Assembly: GCA_030704615.1 (NCBI GenBank)
Contig: CM060733.1
Span: forward strand, 55,984,001-56,048,000
Length of the DNA stretch: 64,000 nt
Reading direction: 5' to 3'
Source: Takakia lepidozioides
Lineage: Eukaryota; Streptophyta; Takakiopsida; Takakiales; Takakiaceae
Shown: in pieces, positions 23,560 to 35,452 of the stretch
Numbering within the stretch: the first letter of the stretch is position 1
Layout of the letters: the number at the start of each line of letters is the position of its first letter
Program-made: the position numbers and the translations under genes
The notes under the pieces: model-generated
Database searches by the model: none
Told to the model about the DNA's origin: nothing
Seen by the model: the letters and a program-made list of their open reading frames with translations, nothing else

Positions 23560-26096
23560 CAAAATCAAAACGTTGTGGGGTTCAAAATTCCTAAGTACCC
23601 TGTCCCTGATTACAGTATCAAAACTTCTCTCTATGCTTATGACTCTCTGGATAACAACTCATGAGCTCCTTCTAAACTACCTCGGGACTCAAAGTCAACT
23701 GGAATAAATCCATGGGTCTTCTTGCTCGGCTTAAAAATCATTCGGTGGCTTCAAACTATCCATGTTGGGGGGAAGATCTAGGCCTGCGTAGGTTGAAAGA
23801 CGGTCAATCTCACAAACTGCTCGGATACCTTATTGGCCATGACCTGAATGATACCCAAAGGGCGCTGAGTCCATTATTTCCAATCTCAAGAAAAAGCTTG
23901 CATATTGGAAGTCCACTCAGATTTCGATTGCAGAAAAAGCACTCATTGTTAACCAAGTATTGTTGGCATCCTGGTGGTTTTCCTCATCTGTTTGGTCCCC
24001 TTGGGTTGCAATCATTAAGCAAATCAAGGCTCTGGTACGTAACTTCATTTGGGGGGCTTCAAGTTCCAGATCTGTTCGCAGGGCTTTAGTTAGCTGGCCC
24101 ATCAGATTGCTCAAAGCAAAATTAACGATGGCCTTGGAATCATTGACCCCCAGTTTCCAACCTATGCTCTTCTAGCACAATGGGTCCCCAGAGTTTTCAA
24201 GCATCCTACGTCCTCTTGGAGTCTGCTGGTAACTTGACAGCATTTGATCAATGGTTCCCCTTCCCTTTTTTTTTGGCCACCTTCTCTTCATTCAAGGTGA
24301 TCTTTCTAACTCCAAGGCTTTGGTTGGTTCCAAAGCCTAGCAATCCATCTAGCTTTCTTGGACTACTATACGCCCACTTCTCATTCAAAGGATTCATTTA
24401 TGCTCCGAAGAAGCCCTGAGACAACCTCTTTTTGGCAATTACAATAGAGACTCGGAGCACTTGATTAAATGTTCCCCACACTGGGCACATTGGGAGGCTG
24501 CTGGAATTTCCCACTTCTCTCACATTGGGAAAATGGTGCCCTGCTGCCTGTGACAGCAACTGTCAGTTCTCTCTCTGAACGAAGGGCTAGAGCGGGTTGG
24601 GACATTGTTACTTATGATCTGCCCCTTTCTAGATTTCTCTCAATTCGTACCCTTCCAACTTGCACTCTTTTCATGTTTGGTTAGGTATGGATATACCTCA
24701 GCCCAAAATTGCCTTCTTCACAACCAATCGCCTTGGCAATTTGCTACAAGGCTGGTCCGCCTTCAAATTAGCATACACGAATGGGTTGTTGTACTCTCCA
24801 TCTTTCACTTTTCTTTCTGAAGCCCCGTTTTAGCTGTCTTATTATTGGCAAGGTTAACCCTATCGTCCAAGAAGGGATACAATTCAATTCAGGTCTTATG
24901 TGGTTTTTGAGGGTTCCCTTCTACAGTTTGATCCTGGTGAGTGGAGGTGGACAAACTCAAAGCGATCCCTTTTTTTTGCTTACAATGTTAAAATGGGTTA
25001 TTCCTTACTCAAGTCGCCGCTTTCTTTGGATCAGAAATGGACCTCTAAATGGTCTCATCTTCCTGATTGTCCAACCTTCTGGAAAATTATATGGAAAGAC
25101 GTATGGGGGAAACATTAACGTGCAACCAAGATCAGTGGATTCCACTGGAAATTGACCATTCAAATTACGCATGTGTTTCACTTCCCCCTTCAGTCTGCAT
25201 TTCGTGTCCTCAACAAATGCATGAGACCTTAGAGCAGTGCTATTTTCTGTCGGATTGGTCAAAGGATTTGGAGAATGATCATCTCTTTTTATTCTTGCTG
25301 GAAAGCCCTCCCTTCAATTCTTCCCTTTGTTATCCTTTTGAATTACACAAATGGAGCTCTTTGGTCTATTTGCCCAGTATGGGCTACTCTTAGAGCTCAC
25401 GCGCTTTGGAATATATGGAAAGCTAGATGTGCCTTGGTTTTTTATAACAAAATGATGTGTGAAGTCCATTTTGCATAAGACTCATTCGGACATTCTGTCT
25501 GAGGCTCGTAAGGCTTGGGAGGCTTTTGCTGGAAGTTATTTGCAGATGTGGCCAACGACGACGACATGTACTTCTCTAGGAATTTGAAAATACTTGGGGA
25601 AAGGGGCTCGAATTTGTGCCAGAATTCGACGGATTGATGATATCCCGGCAAGCTGGCAGTTCCTATAGTGCTAAGCGCTCTCCTGTAGAGGGGGAGGATC
25701 TGATTCAGGAGGTTAACTGGAGGCGCCGTAGGATATATAGAAGGGGAAAATCCAAGGCCCAATTGTCCTTTGAACCTCTTAATAGGAAACGAGATCTAGG
25801 ATGTAGGTTTCCCTTGCATCATTGTCTTACCTTTCTACCCTGTTGTGCTTCTTTTATAGGCAGACTTTGTCTTCGCTTTTATGCTCTGTTCGGTTCTGCT
25901 TCTGAGAATAGGCAGACTCATTGTCTCCCATCTCTATGAGTGCCATGTTTGGTTACGAAGCAGGGCCTTCCTTTATCGACACTTTTAAGAGGTTATTTTT
26001 TCCTCTCTGTAATTCTTGGATATTTGTGTCCAGTATCCATAAAGTCCTGAGGCTACTATTCCTCTTTTTTAAAAGAAAATAAAGAAAAAATAAACA
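23560..26096 (+). mobile_element. Broken LINE (L1-like non-LTR retrotransposon), 5'-truncated
   Basis: Translations in shifting plus-strand frames give fragments typical of the C-terminal half of plant L1-type reverse transcriptase. Examples are KLAYWKSTQISIAEKALIVN, IKALVRNFIWGASS, INDGLGIIDPQFPTYALL, FWKIIWKDVWGKH and HALWNIWKARCALVFYN. Many stops and frameshifts separate them. The element ends in an A-rich tail (about 26069-26094), as expected for target-primed insertion. The 5' limit is uncertain and the endonuclease part was not found. Target-site duplications could not be identified. The element lies just upstream of the cysteinyl-tRNA synthetase gene and points away from it. Confidence 0.8.
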
Positions 26097-27435
26097 TATG
26101 AGCAACGAATTAAGGCAGGAAACGCTTAATTCGCCGGAGTTGTTCAAAATTCAAGTGAGCTTTTGCTTTAAAATTATGGTTCTTCTTGCGCTTCCAGTTG
26201 ATGCCATACACATCGGGATCCATGTGGGAAAGGCCCAGGGACAATGGATTCCCCAGGTGAGGCCTCCAAGGGCCTTTGAATCGTCAAAGGACTTGCGAAG
26301 GGCGTTTAGTTTGTCCTTAGAACCTCTACATATTGCATCCATCAACAACACCCACAACTTTTTCCCTTCAATGATTAAATCACAATAGATTTTAGGCCTT
26401 TGTGGCATGAACTGATTTTCAAAGACTTGGCCTTGTAAAGATGTCACAGCCCCAATCCCTACAAAAAGTTCAAGAGAGGGGAGGAACGCCAAAGTGCACC
26501 TCCTATGGAATTAAAAAGAAGCAATGAAGGATCAGTTAAGTCATAGGGATAGTATTTTCAATATTGTATGGTTGTTGTGCATTTGTTGAAAAAAAATCAC
26601 GATGCATATGCAGATGGCGATCACGACAAAGAAATGGAGGAACATAAGGTTTTGTATATAAAATATTGAAGGGGCCGAAACAACAGTACGAAATTGTACT
26701 ATATACAATAGAAAAACAGATGGATGCTCATTCTAAAATGCTTCGTGCAACTAGCGATTCTTGCTCTGAACAGGTATGTACTGGACCACGTTCATGTTTA
26801 TGCTCATCGCTAACCTCCTGAAAATTGCTCGAAGAAGAAAGCACAATAATGGGTGGATGTCCAGGAACATGATGAGCATCATAATCTTCCACAATTCATA
26901 TTATATATGTGTACATGTACTCCTGTAAACAAGTAGAATCTAGATGGTGTAGAAACATCGTAGAAGATCCGCGCCACATCAACCAGCTGCAACTCGTTAG
27001 ATTTGATCATGCATTTCCAAATTGCATCAGACCTCTGCAAATCCATACCGATGTTATGAAATGGATCAACAACCCACCCTATAACTGGGTAAAATTGTCC
27101 AGATCTTAAAATGTATAGCAACACCTTTGGCAACGTAGAAGACACGTAAGTGTGCATCTTGTATTCAGACCATATTTGAGTTTGCTGTACAATATTTTGA
27201 GGGGTGAGTTATACCGGTTTTTTGTTACAGATGTGCCATACATAATGTGTTGTTCCATAATTTTCATGCTGTACCCAACCATTCTAATATATGTATGTAG
27301 GCTTCTGATCTCTCTCAGCAACTTGCAATGCACGACATGACCAGGTGGCGTTGTTCTCGGGTCATCCTATCATAGGTATTTTTTAATTAATTTGTTAAGC
27401 ATCACCAAGCTAAACAGACACATTGCATACCATTT
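26097..27435. other. No supported gene
   Basis: DNA between the LINE tail and the CACTA element. A minus-strand frame at 26151-26492 (113 codons) has no motif I recognise. Nothing else can be supported. Confidence 0.5.
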
Positions 27436-28285
27436 CACTACAACAGATCGCGGTATTTATGACTGTATATATGACTATTTTGCAGTCATAAATGATACAT
27501 ATGACTTCTATGACTGTAAGTCGTGCAAACCAAGTGAATACAATGAGTACATGATGATACGGTCCGGATGACTACAGTCAGATGAACCAAGTGATATCTC
27601 TCACTGCAGTCATATATACCATACTGCATTCGCCGCTGCAGCGCCACGTGGCGAGGCGCAATTGATTTATAAAATAAAATAAAATAAAAAATAAATATAA
27701 TTTTCAAAAAAATTAAAAAAAAATGTCATGTCGTGTCGCTCTGCGTTGTGCCACGTGGCATAATGTATTTTATGATAATTGAAAAACCACATGACAACCC
27801 ATCTAGGGTGCTAGCCCTAGCTCACCTACTAACTCTAGGGCCATCTTATCCATTTGATTATACTTTGAGAAGTTTGAACCTGCAACCTCTTTGCTATAAG
27901 AGTTATAGTTCACTGTCTGCCAACCAATACACCCAGTAGTCATTCATGTGATCATATGGTGTTTTAATTGTATTATACACGCCAAATGACAAAATCCCCA
28001 GTAGTCATCATGACTATGTAACCTCATCCATGTACATTGTAGTCATGGAAATGACTATGAGTGGTGAGCTAAATCTGGTCAATTGTCGTTGACCAGTCGT
28101 CTGCCCATTCCGGAGCCATGTAGTCATATAGATGACTACTTAGATAGTCGTTCATAGGACTACAGTCGTATGAACGACTGCGGGAGGTCAATTTCATATA
28201 AAAACATCGTGCAGTCATGGTCAAAGTCAAGAAAATCATGACTACCACGGTTTGGCAGTCATAACTACCGTAATATGTTGTAGTG
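27436..28285. mobile_element. Non-autonomous CACTA (En/Spm) transposon, 850 bp
   Basis: The ends are imperfect terminal inverted repeats beginning CACTACAACA. The left end continues GATCGCGGTATTTATGACTG; the right end, read inward, continues TATTACGGTAGTTATGACTG. A TTT trinucleotide flanks both ends (27433-27435 and 28286-28288), the 3-bp target duplication expected of CACTA elements. Both subterminal regions are dense in ATGACT/AGTCAT repeats, as in transposase-binding subterminal arrays. There is no transposase frame, so it depends on an autonomous relative. The interior holds a tRNA-like stretch with a GGTTCAAAC B-box (minus strand, about 27870-27935) and a short A-rich run. Confidence 0.93.
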
Positions 28286-29051
28286 TTTGGAAGTGTAGAT
28301 AGAAGACCGATCCACCTCTTTCCAAAAAGCAGAGCCCACTCTCGCAAAACTGACGAATGAATACTTCCAATTTTTGCAAACAAGCACAGTAGATATGATT
28401 TGCTCTCCTAACAGCAATTGTGACACTAGCTTAAATGAACTTCTTCTCTTCTCTGTATCGCTACTTTGTCCTGTATCCTTCATCCCTCTCATCGTTTTAA
28501 ACATTTATGCATTAAAGCATCCAAAGTCGGTGACCTTTGGTCAATGGCTTTTAGACAATGATAGAAGCGTGGATAGACGTCCAACTATTATCGATATCTT
28601 CCATCGCTCTAGTACACTGTCTTCGTCCATCCCTATTGGTCCATCTCACTATCTCCATTTGGTTGATATTCAGAGCCCTACGCACCAATGTTGAGTATTT
28701 ATTCAACAAGTTTCCAGTATGAGTAAAAGGTCTAAAAGCAAGACTGGATGGAGAAAACAAAATTTGAACAAGAAACCGGACACTACTCCACCAGTGTCAT
28801 GCGTTGTTAAAACAAATACATTCAATTTTAAAGGGGTTTACAAATACAAATTATATGTGACCACAACGACGTCAATGGAAGAGTTATTAAACCCTTGAAA
28901 TCTCTAAAAAGAATTTTGACCTCCCTAATTTGTTTGTTTGGAAGTCTTCAGCCTTATAGTTCTAAGGTGTGAACGCCTAGGATAGGTGTTTATGTGTTTA
29001 TATACTTTCATACATATCTAGGATAACAATTAAGTTATAATGTACACGAAA
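28286..29051. other. No supported gene
   Basis: Between the CACTA element and the stop codon of the SAXO-like gene. No coding signal or repeat was recognised; the right part may be the 3' untranslated region of the SAXO-like gene. Confidence 0.5.
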
Positions 29052-29882
29052 CTAATAGCACAAGTGGTCCTTGCAACCAATGGTGGGTTTGGGGCGCATC
29101 AACACGGGGCATTTGTCGAGGGTTCGAGGTCCACGATAGTGGCCCTGATAAGTGGACGGGTTGCCAAAACGGTCAAGCATGGGACCCCATCGGGGCTCCT
29201 TGACATTGCGCGCAGCTTCGGGTTGGTCCCATTTGCGATAGAAGTCCAAGTAAGTGGTGTTGCCCACAAACTTGGATGTCGGGGTGCTAAACCGGACGCG
29301 ATCGTCAGGCGGCTTGAGGGGGACGAAGTGGTGCAGATGGTGGCGTTGGCAAAGCGTCTCATGGTGGGGTTCATGCTCCAATTTCCGCCAAGGCTGGATT
29401 GGCCGGGAGTTGTCCCAATAGAAGTGTTTGTAAGTTGTCCGGTCATCAAGGGCTTTGTCCGGGAAGTCCACAGGGGGTGGACGAAATGCGGCTCGTGGGT
29501 TCGCGGGCCAATTCAGGTAATGGTCGGAGTAGGCCGTTCGTCCAACGAATTGGAGGCCCCGATCTTTGCGCTCAGGTTCTTTTTTCGCTTTGCCGGGGTA
29601 TAGGGGTTTATCCTTGTACCTCCACCCATACTCCGATTCAGTGGGTTTGGAATATCGGAACCCGGTGGGATAGACCCCCACAAGGCTCAATCCGTCTTTT
29701 GCCTTGATATCTGCACAGGAGTTCTTCTTGAGGTATTGTTGATTGTACTCGGTATGGTCTTGAAATACTGCGTCAGTGGCTTGAATGTCATGTTTTTGGA
29801 ACAATGGGGTTGATGCTATGGGGTAGCATTTGTGTTTCCCGCACGTGCATACTTTGCACATACACACTCTTGATTCCTGCAT
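29052..29882 (-). CDS. SAXO-like axonemal microtubule-stabilising protein
   Basis: Single-exon frame of 276 residues if started at ATG 29882; an in-frame ATG lies 24 nt upstream at 29906. The N-terminus has the Cys motif VCMCKVCTCGKHKC, as in the SAXO/FAM154 family (CxCxxCxCGxHxC). The rest is a series of microtubule-binding Mn-like modules built on an aromatic pattern: FQDHTEYNQQYLK, FVGRTAYSDHYLNW, LDDRTTYKHFYWD, FVGNTTYLDFYRKW and FGNPSTYQGHYRG. SAXO proteins coat and stabilise microtubules of cilia and basal bodies, so in a plant this implies flagellate sperm. The segment is GC-rich while its upstream flank is very AT-rich. A CAG just after ATG 29882 could also be a splice acceptor, so a short upstream exon is possible. 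Confidence 0.85.
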   Translation of the reverse strand: MQESRVCMCKVCTCGKHKCYPIASTPLFQKHDIQATDAVFQDHTEYNQQYLKKNSCADIKAKDGLSLVGVYPTGFRYSKPTESEYGWRYKDKPLYPGKAKKEPERKDRGLQFVGRTAYSDHYLNWPANPRAAFRPPPVDFPDKALDDRTTYKHFYWDNSRPIQPWRKLEHEPHHETLCQRHHLHHFVPLKPPDDRVRFSTPTSKFVGNTTYLDFYRKWDQPEAARNVKEPRWGPMLDRFGNPSTYQGHYRGPRTLDKCPVLMRPKPTIGCKDHLCY

Positions 29883-32800
29883 ATATGCATTGGTAGGAAT
29901 TAGCATAAAATTGCCTCTATCATGCTTTTAAAGGAGAAAAACAACAACAAAAATTAGTAGTGTTGCGACTCGAAACATTCTCTGGATGCATGTCAAATTG
30001 TATTTTTATGACGCATCTTGACTATTTCATGTGCACAATCAATCAATTAGGTGACTTTTCCAAATTTCCTTCAGGATTTGCCTCTTTCACATACATACAA
30101 AAGGATAAAAAGAAAAACTTTTTACTTTGAAAATGGAAGAATGGGATAATCATAAATACCCAAAATAATTAAATGTATAAACTATAAATAACTCATGGAA
30201 ATATTCCAGCTATTCTATTGTGCCATTACATTTCAAGGTTCTTTACCTATATAATTAAAATGAAGTTGTCTATAATATACCAATTTTATTAGTTAAACAG
30301 AAAATAAACTTAATATTTCTTGACATTCTATAGTTGATGGCCGTGGTGTAATATCAAAGAAAAACTGAATCTTGCAAATTTTAGTACAAATCTTACAATT
30401 GATTCTAGATTGCACGCCATAGCTGTGAATAAGTGTGTGTTGAAAATAGATGGGGCAATACTTTGTACTGACGGAGAATCATGTGGTTTCTAGAGCACAA
30501 TTAAATAAAATCTATCCATTGGAGGCCGAGTGTTGTTCACTCATATGTTTTACTACTATACTAAACCCAACTTGATTTTTACAACTGATTTATGTATCTG
30601 CTACAGGTTAGCTCATGGAAATTAGCCTATTTGCAGTCCAACTTGAAATTTATCCTAACAAGTCTTAGTGGTGAGAAGCAAGACATTATCATCTCTATTG
30701 CTTCATGCATTTGATCCTACACTTTGTTAGTAGATTCATGATATGAACATTAAAGAAATCAATAAATCTCACGTATAAGGACAGTGTCTCTTACTACGGA
30801 GTGAATCAACTCTCGCACCACTACAAAAATAAAAAATATATGTAAAGCTACTGTCATGTTTAGATTGGAAGAGGTAAAATGATATTGTGAAGAGTTAAAG
30901 AGTTAAATGGACTTTTCCTATATTTGTTTCAGATATAGATTAAAATAACAATAACTAATGTTTTTTAAAATTTCTCAACATAAGAGATTTCAACAAGTAA
31001 AGGATTATTGATTTATAATAATAAATATAAAATTCAATCGAATATTGAGTATTTTATATATTCAATATAACATAATATTGATATAGTTTATGATATTTTT
31101 TATTTCACAAAATTTAGTGAAATGGTTTGGTTATTTTTCCAAAAATCTAGAAGCCAAATATATATTCACCTTCAAATCTTAGATCAAACTTGGGACCTTG
31201 CAAATCTCAATATCAAATCTCAAAAATCTATGTAGTATAATCAACCCATATAACAACATGCTAACAAATAACATATGCACGCATATTGCTATATAACTTA
31301 TCAATATGATGATAGTGGAACCTATTTATCTTTCAGTACTATAACCTATTCAACTCATATCTTGTTGGTGAGATCGAGAGCACCAATGTTATTTTGTCAT
31401 TTTCAGATAAAATAAAGATGGCATGTTATTATATTAATTCAACTCACATTTATATAGAGAGTGTAAGAGTGTATAAGAGTGTAAGAGTTTTGAGTATTGA
31501 AAACAGCATTTGTAAATTTGGGCTAAAGCCCAAAGCCAAGGAAGTTTCAAAAACAAAAATCTAGCAACTGTAACCAAAAATACCGTAAAAGAAAAAGACA
31601 TTAGATTTGTAGTTTGAAAGACTTGTAGTAGGATACACAATATGCTCATGTTGTATGGCTCACAAGGGCTTTTTAACAAACTTAGTTTTGTGCATGAGGA
31701 CCTTAGCTTTTGTGTTTATTTATTTGATCCATAACCTCCTTTTTGTCACCTGAAAGCTCATGGAACCACTAAATAACGTGGAAATATTTGCCATATTAAT
31801 GTCTTTTCCGTCAACATGTAGCCATTATCATAGATATATAAAAATTTCCTCAACTGCGAATGTCCATTTGCTTGAATTTAATTTTTCTTCAACTTGATAT
31901 GCATGTTATATATTATGTGCAACTTATCTGATTTGAGAAAAGACAGTTGTCAACTGGAGGTTTGAGAGTGGGAATTGTAAGGAACTGACAATATTATTCT
32001 AATTTGTAGGTGTGTTTTGAAACAATATGTAAAGTCTTATTTTATCAATAATTTGATAGTTATACTACTCAGATTAAAAGTATATTTTATAGCTTTGGTG
32101 CTTTCTGTTATATATTTTCTTTTAAGAAAAAGCAGGGGATAGGGCTTTGAAATCCACATAGATTCAATATATAATAGATTTTAGAATAAATAATTGAAGA
32201 CATGTATCATCAATTATTATCCATTGTGCATATAAATATAATATTAGATCCAAAAACAAATCAATTACTACACCTCTATCTTCATAGCTAATCTGAGATC
32301 AAGATAGATATTTCAGGATAATTAATTGAATTGCTAACACATCAATCATTTGTTGTTGTTGTATTTAAAATATTGGATCCAATTTCATATGTTCTAAAAA
32401 GTCGAATTTCTGTTCAGGGTCGAATTAATAACTTATATTTTTTGTCACTATTATGTTAGTGTACTCAATCAAATTTGGCACCTCTAACGACAATGTCTTA
32501 CTATGCAATATTGTTCTAATTATTTAAATCTAAAGGTTATCAATATCCATTGTTTAATGTTGGATAATAGTAACAAATTATGTCATTACCACGATTCATA
32601 AGTGCACAGCTTTGTAGAGAGTTTCAATTACTTTGACTTCCCAAAGTTTCATTTGTCACCGCAAACGTTTTATGTAATAAATTGTTGATCCACATGTTTT
32701 TGTCAACGTTCAATATTGACCATTAAAACCAAAGTTGCAGTATAAAACTTACTCAAGCGCCACAAGCTACGATATATAGTTCTCTAAGACGCATGTTAGG

Positions 32801-34669
32801 CTAGTGACAACTACTGCTAGCTAGAAATTGTCGGTCAGAACATTGTCTTGCTCTAGACATTTTAGCACTCACTATTGCTATATACTCTAAAATAATCCTT
32901 TGAACATAGTTTAGGGCAAATTTAGGCCCCCGCCCCGCCTTAAGTACCGCTAAATCTAATCTGGCGTGCGATTTTCGGGCAGCTGCCCACATCATTTTCG
33001 CCATCTCTTTCTCTCTTTGTTTTTTGTTGTTTGGTAGAATGGTTGATTGACTAGTTGATCCTTCAATACATAAATTTCATCTTGATCTGTTGTCATTCTT
33101 TGCAGTGTGGATCTTTTTCCCTTTCTCCAAGGCTGTCAGGCTGGCATAGGCATTGAGAAACGCAAATAAACCAGACTTGGGCAAGCATTACCCCTGGGCC
33201 CTCTATGTATCATTTGCTAATGGGTCTCCAATGCATGTCCACCACACCCCTGCTTGGGCACATATCCTCTTGTGTCAAGCTGACTGCAATGACATCCTAA
33301 ACATCAAAAATTGATTTGTTATACGCTTAATTGTCGAAATCTTACATTAAATAAGAAGAGGACTAGAGGCCATTTTATGATTGAAATTCACGACAAGATG
33401 GATTCCTAGAGGTGTCGAACTGGTTTAATGGAACCTTTATCTATTGTCACTGGCTGTCAATGGCCTCGCAGGGGAGCGTGAGAGAGGCTCTGCTCTTCCG
33501 CGATGTTCTCTACTAATGTCACCGCTAAACTGATACCACTAGGGTTTCACTGTCTTAGTGTCAAATGATTTGTTTTTCCGTTCTTTTTTAAGGGGTTCCG
33601 CTCATCTGACCTTCTCTTTCGACTTAGTGCGGCCATCACCATGACTCTCGCACACACTGAAGCTCACCACATTACTACGTAGCAGTATCTCTACTTCACT
33701 TTCTACTACCAGCATATTCGGCCTCTGCTCTCTTAGATGGCACTTCAACAGAGGTTTTTTTAAAATGTGTTTCATGCCAATCAACATGTTTTTGCTCATG
33801 ATAGTTGATATCACTACGCTACTCACAACGTGGTTGTCGGGAGCATTTCCTTCATCCCTGATCTTAAGCAAGTTGTGGAGCAAAGAGCACATGTGTATAT
33901 ATGGTCTGCTTCTTGCTGAAGAAGCCGTCAAGATAATTTTGGAATTTTTGCGACTCTGTAGACCCTCGGATGACACCCTCCGTCCTCCTGCTCACGAATA
34001 TCATAGAAAATATTGATAACCTTACTAGGGTAGACTGAAGGATGCAGTTGAATGGAGAGATCTCGATACACCTCCATCTCTATCCATCCTTAAACATATA
34101 TGAAGATCCTATTGGCTTTAGTTGAGAGGACTCTTCCTGTTTGTCTTCCTGGGCTGGAGACTTTGCAGAAGAGAAATAGAGTTCAATGAGAGAGGTGCCA
34201 AGTTGAAGGTCAACGAACTGTAGGAAATTTCCCTGGCTTCTTTGTACCCACCCTTGTCCATCTGTCTCCCCTGTGGGCTCCCCATGGCGAGGTTACTATG
34301 AAAGAGGTTATTTTCTCCTCTCACCACAATTAAGGGGCATGATTTGTGAGCCGTCTCTCCCGGGTATTTCCCTTAATTTTTCGAAAAAACCAAATCCAGT
34401 TCAATGGTGGAATAACTATATCCTTGCCACGGCTATATGATGCTTCTTTCTATGGGCTGTTTTGTATGGGTGTACATGAGGGTATAAAAGATGAAAAATT
34501 GAATTGTGACAGGAGCCTCCAATGGAGGTGCAATGTTTCCCAAGTTTTTTTAAGAAACCACATGTAGATGTGTGGGTGCTATGCCAATGCCCCACAATAT
34601 AAAAACATTTGAACAATCTACGAAATTGTTTGGAAAAATCTTGGCCATGAGTGCAATAGGCTACTGTAT
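29883..34669. other. AT-rich intergenic block without recognised genes
   Basis: From about 29.95 to 33.0 kb the DNA is conspicuously AT-rich, with few and short open frames, unlike the rest of the window. It contains short direct repeats such as GAGTGTAAGAGTGTATAAG (near 31460). Composition returns toward the window average from about 33.1 kb. Possible readings are decayed transposon DNA, a heterochromatic patch, or upstream regulatory/intron sequence of the SAXO-like gene. No coding, tRNA or organellar sequence was recognised. Confidence 0.5.
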
Positions 34670-34674
34670 CGGGA
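34670..34674. repeat. Target-site duplication CGGGA of the retrotransposon (left copy)
   Basis: CGGGA directly precedes the 5' LTR and the identical CGGGA (41641-41645) directly follows the 3' LTR. This fixes both element boundaries and shows that the two LTRs still belong to one insertion. Confidence 0.93.
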
Positions 34675-35397
34675 TGTCGCGGCCCTTTGCCTTGAGGGCA
34701 GGGGGTCGGGACACATGAGGGGCTGCCCCTGTGGTGGGGGCAGCGGCAGCGATAGGTATGGGGGGCTGAAGCACCCTTGAGTGCCAAGGCACTCAAGGAG
34801 GCGGAGGCGCTCACTAGGTGGAGCCCCGCACACCGGGTTGCGGTGGGGGTGGCTCCACAAGGGGTGGTGGTAGCTTAGCGGGACTTAGTGGGGGTGGCAT
34901 AGGACTCACCATGGGGGCGGAGACCTCGTGGTGGGAGTCGTGGGGAGTCTTGGGACTAATCACGGTCCATAGGGGCCGTGGTGAGCGGGCCAAGACTCAC
35001 CGCGACTCATCACCGGGAGTCGAGGGTTTTCGTGGTGGTTCGCCATAAAATGGCATGGCTGGTTGTGGAACCCCGCGGACAGCTACAGAAGTATATATAG
35101 GGAGTAGTAACCCCGAGAACGGTGCAAGCCCGTTGGTGACCAAAAACTAGTGAGTAAGCGAGCGAGCCGGAAAGCGATCAAAGAGTGGGGAGCTGTTCCG
35201 GACTGCCATCTACCAAAGGGAATTCTCCTAGTCCCATTAGGTGGAGGGTTAGAGGGAAGCGAAGGGGGGACCGTTATGTCCCGGTGAGCAGCCGAAGCTC
35301 CAAGTTGGCCCGGGCGGCCAGGTTGGGAGTCAAGCGCGCGCATCAAAGTGAGTAACTATGACTTGAAGGGGAGCTTACCGAAGTGAGGTGCGCGACA
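34675..35397 (+). repeat. 5' LTR of the chromovirus
   Basis: Paired with 40918-41640 along its whole length, 723 bp each. The termini TGTCGCG and CGCGACA form a perfect 7-bp inverted repeat including the TG...CA ends required for integration. A TATATATA box sits about 305 bp before the 3' end. Confidence 0.95.
35092..35099 (+). promoter_or_regulatory. TATA box of the 5' LTR
   Basis: TATATATAGGGAG lies within the LTR, with the equivalent TATATATAGGGAG near 41333 in the 3' LTR. It probably marks the U3/R boundary, placing transcription start about 25-30 bp downstream. Confidence 0.65.
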
Positions 35398-35399
35398 CT

Positions 35400-35411
35400 T
35401 GGTATCAGAGC
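35400..35411 (+). other. Primer-binding site (initiator tRNA-Met type)
   Basis: TGGTATCAGAGC starts 2 nt after the LTR. It is complementary to the 3' end of plant initiator tRNA-Met, the common primer of plant Ty3 and Ty1 elements. Confidence 0.9.
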
Positions 35412-35452
35412 TTAGAGTTCAGTACGCGATCGTCCTTGCGATTGGTCTCATC

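Noticed and set aside
26151-26492. 113-codon minus frame, considered as a PPR-like fragment
   Set aside because: The 35-residue PPR periodicity is absent and only vague hydrophobic similarity remains.
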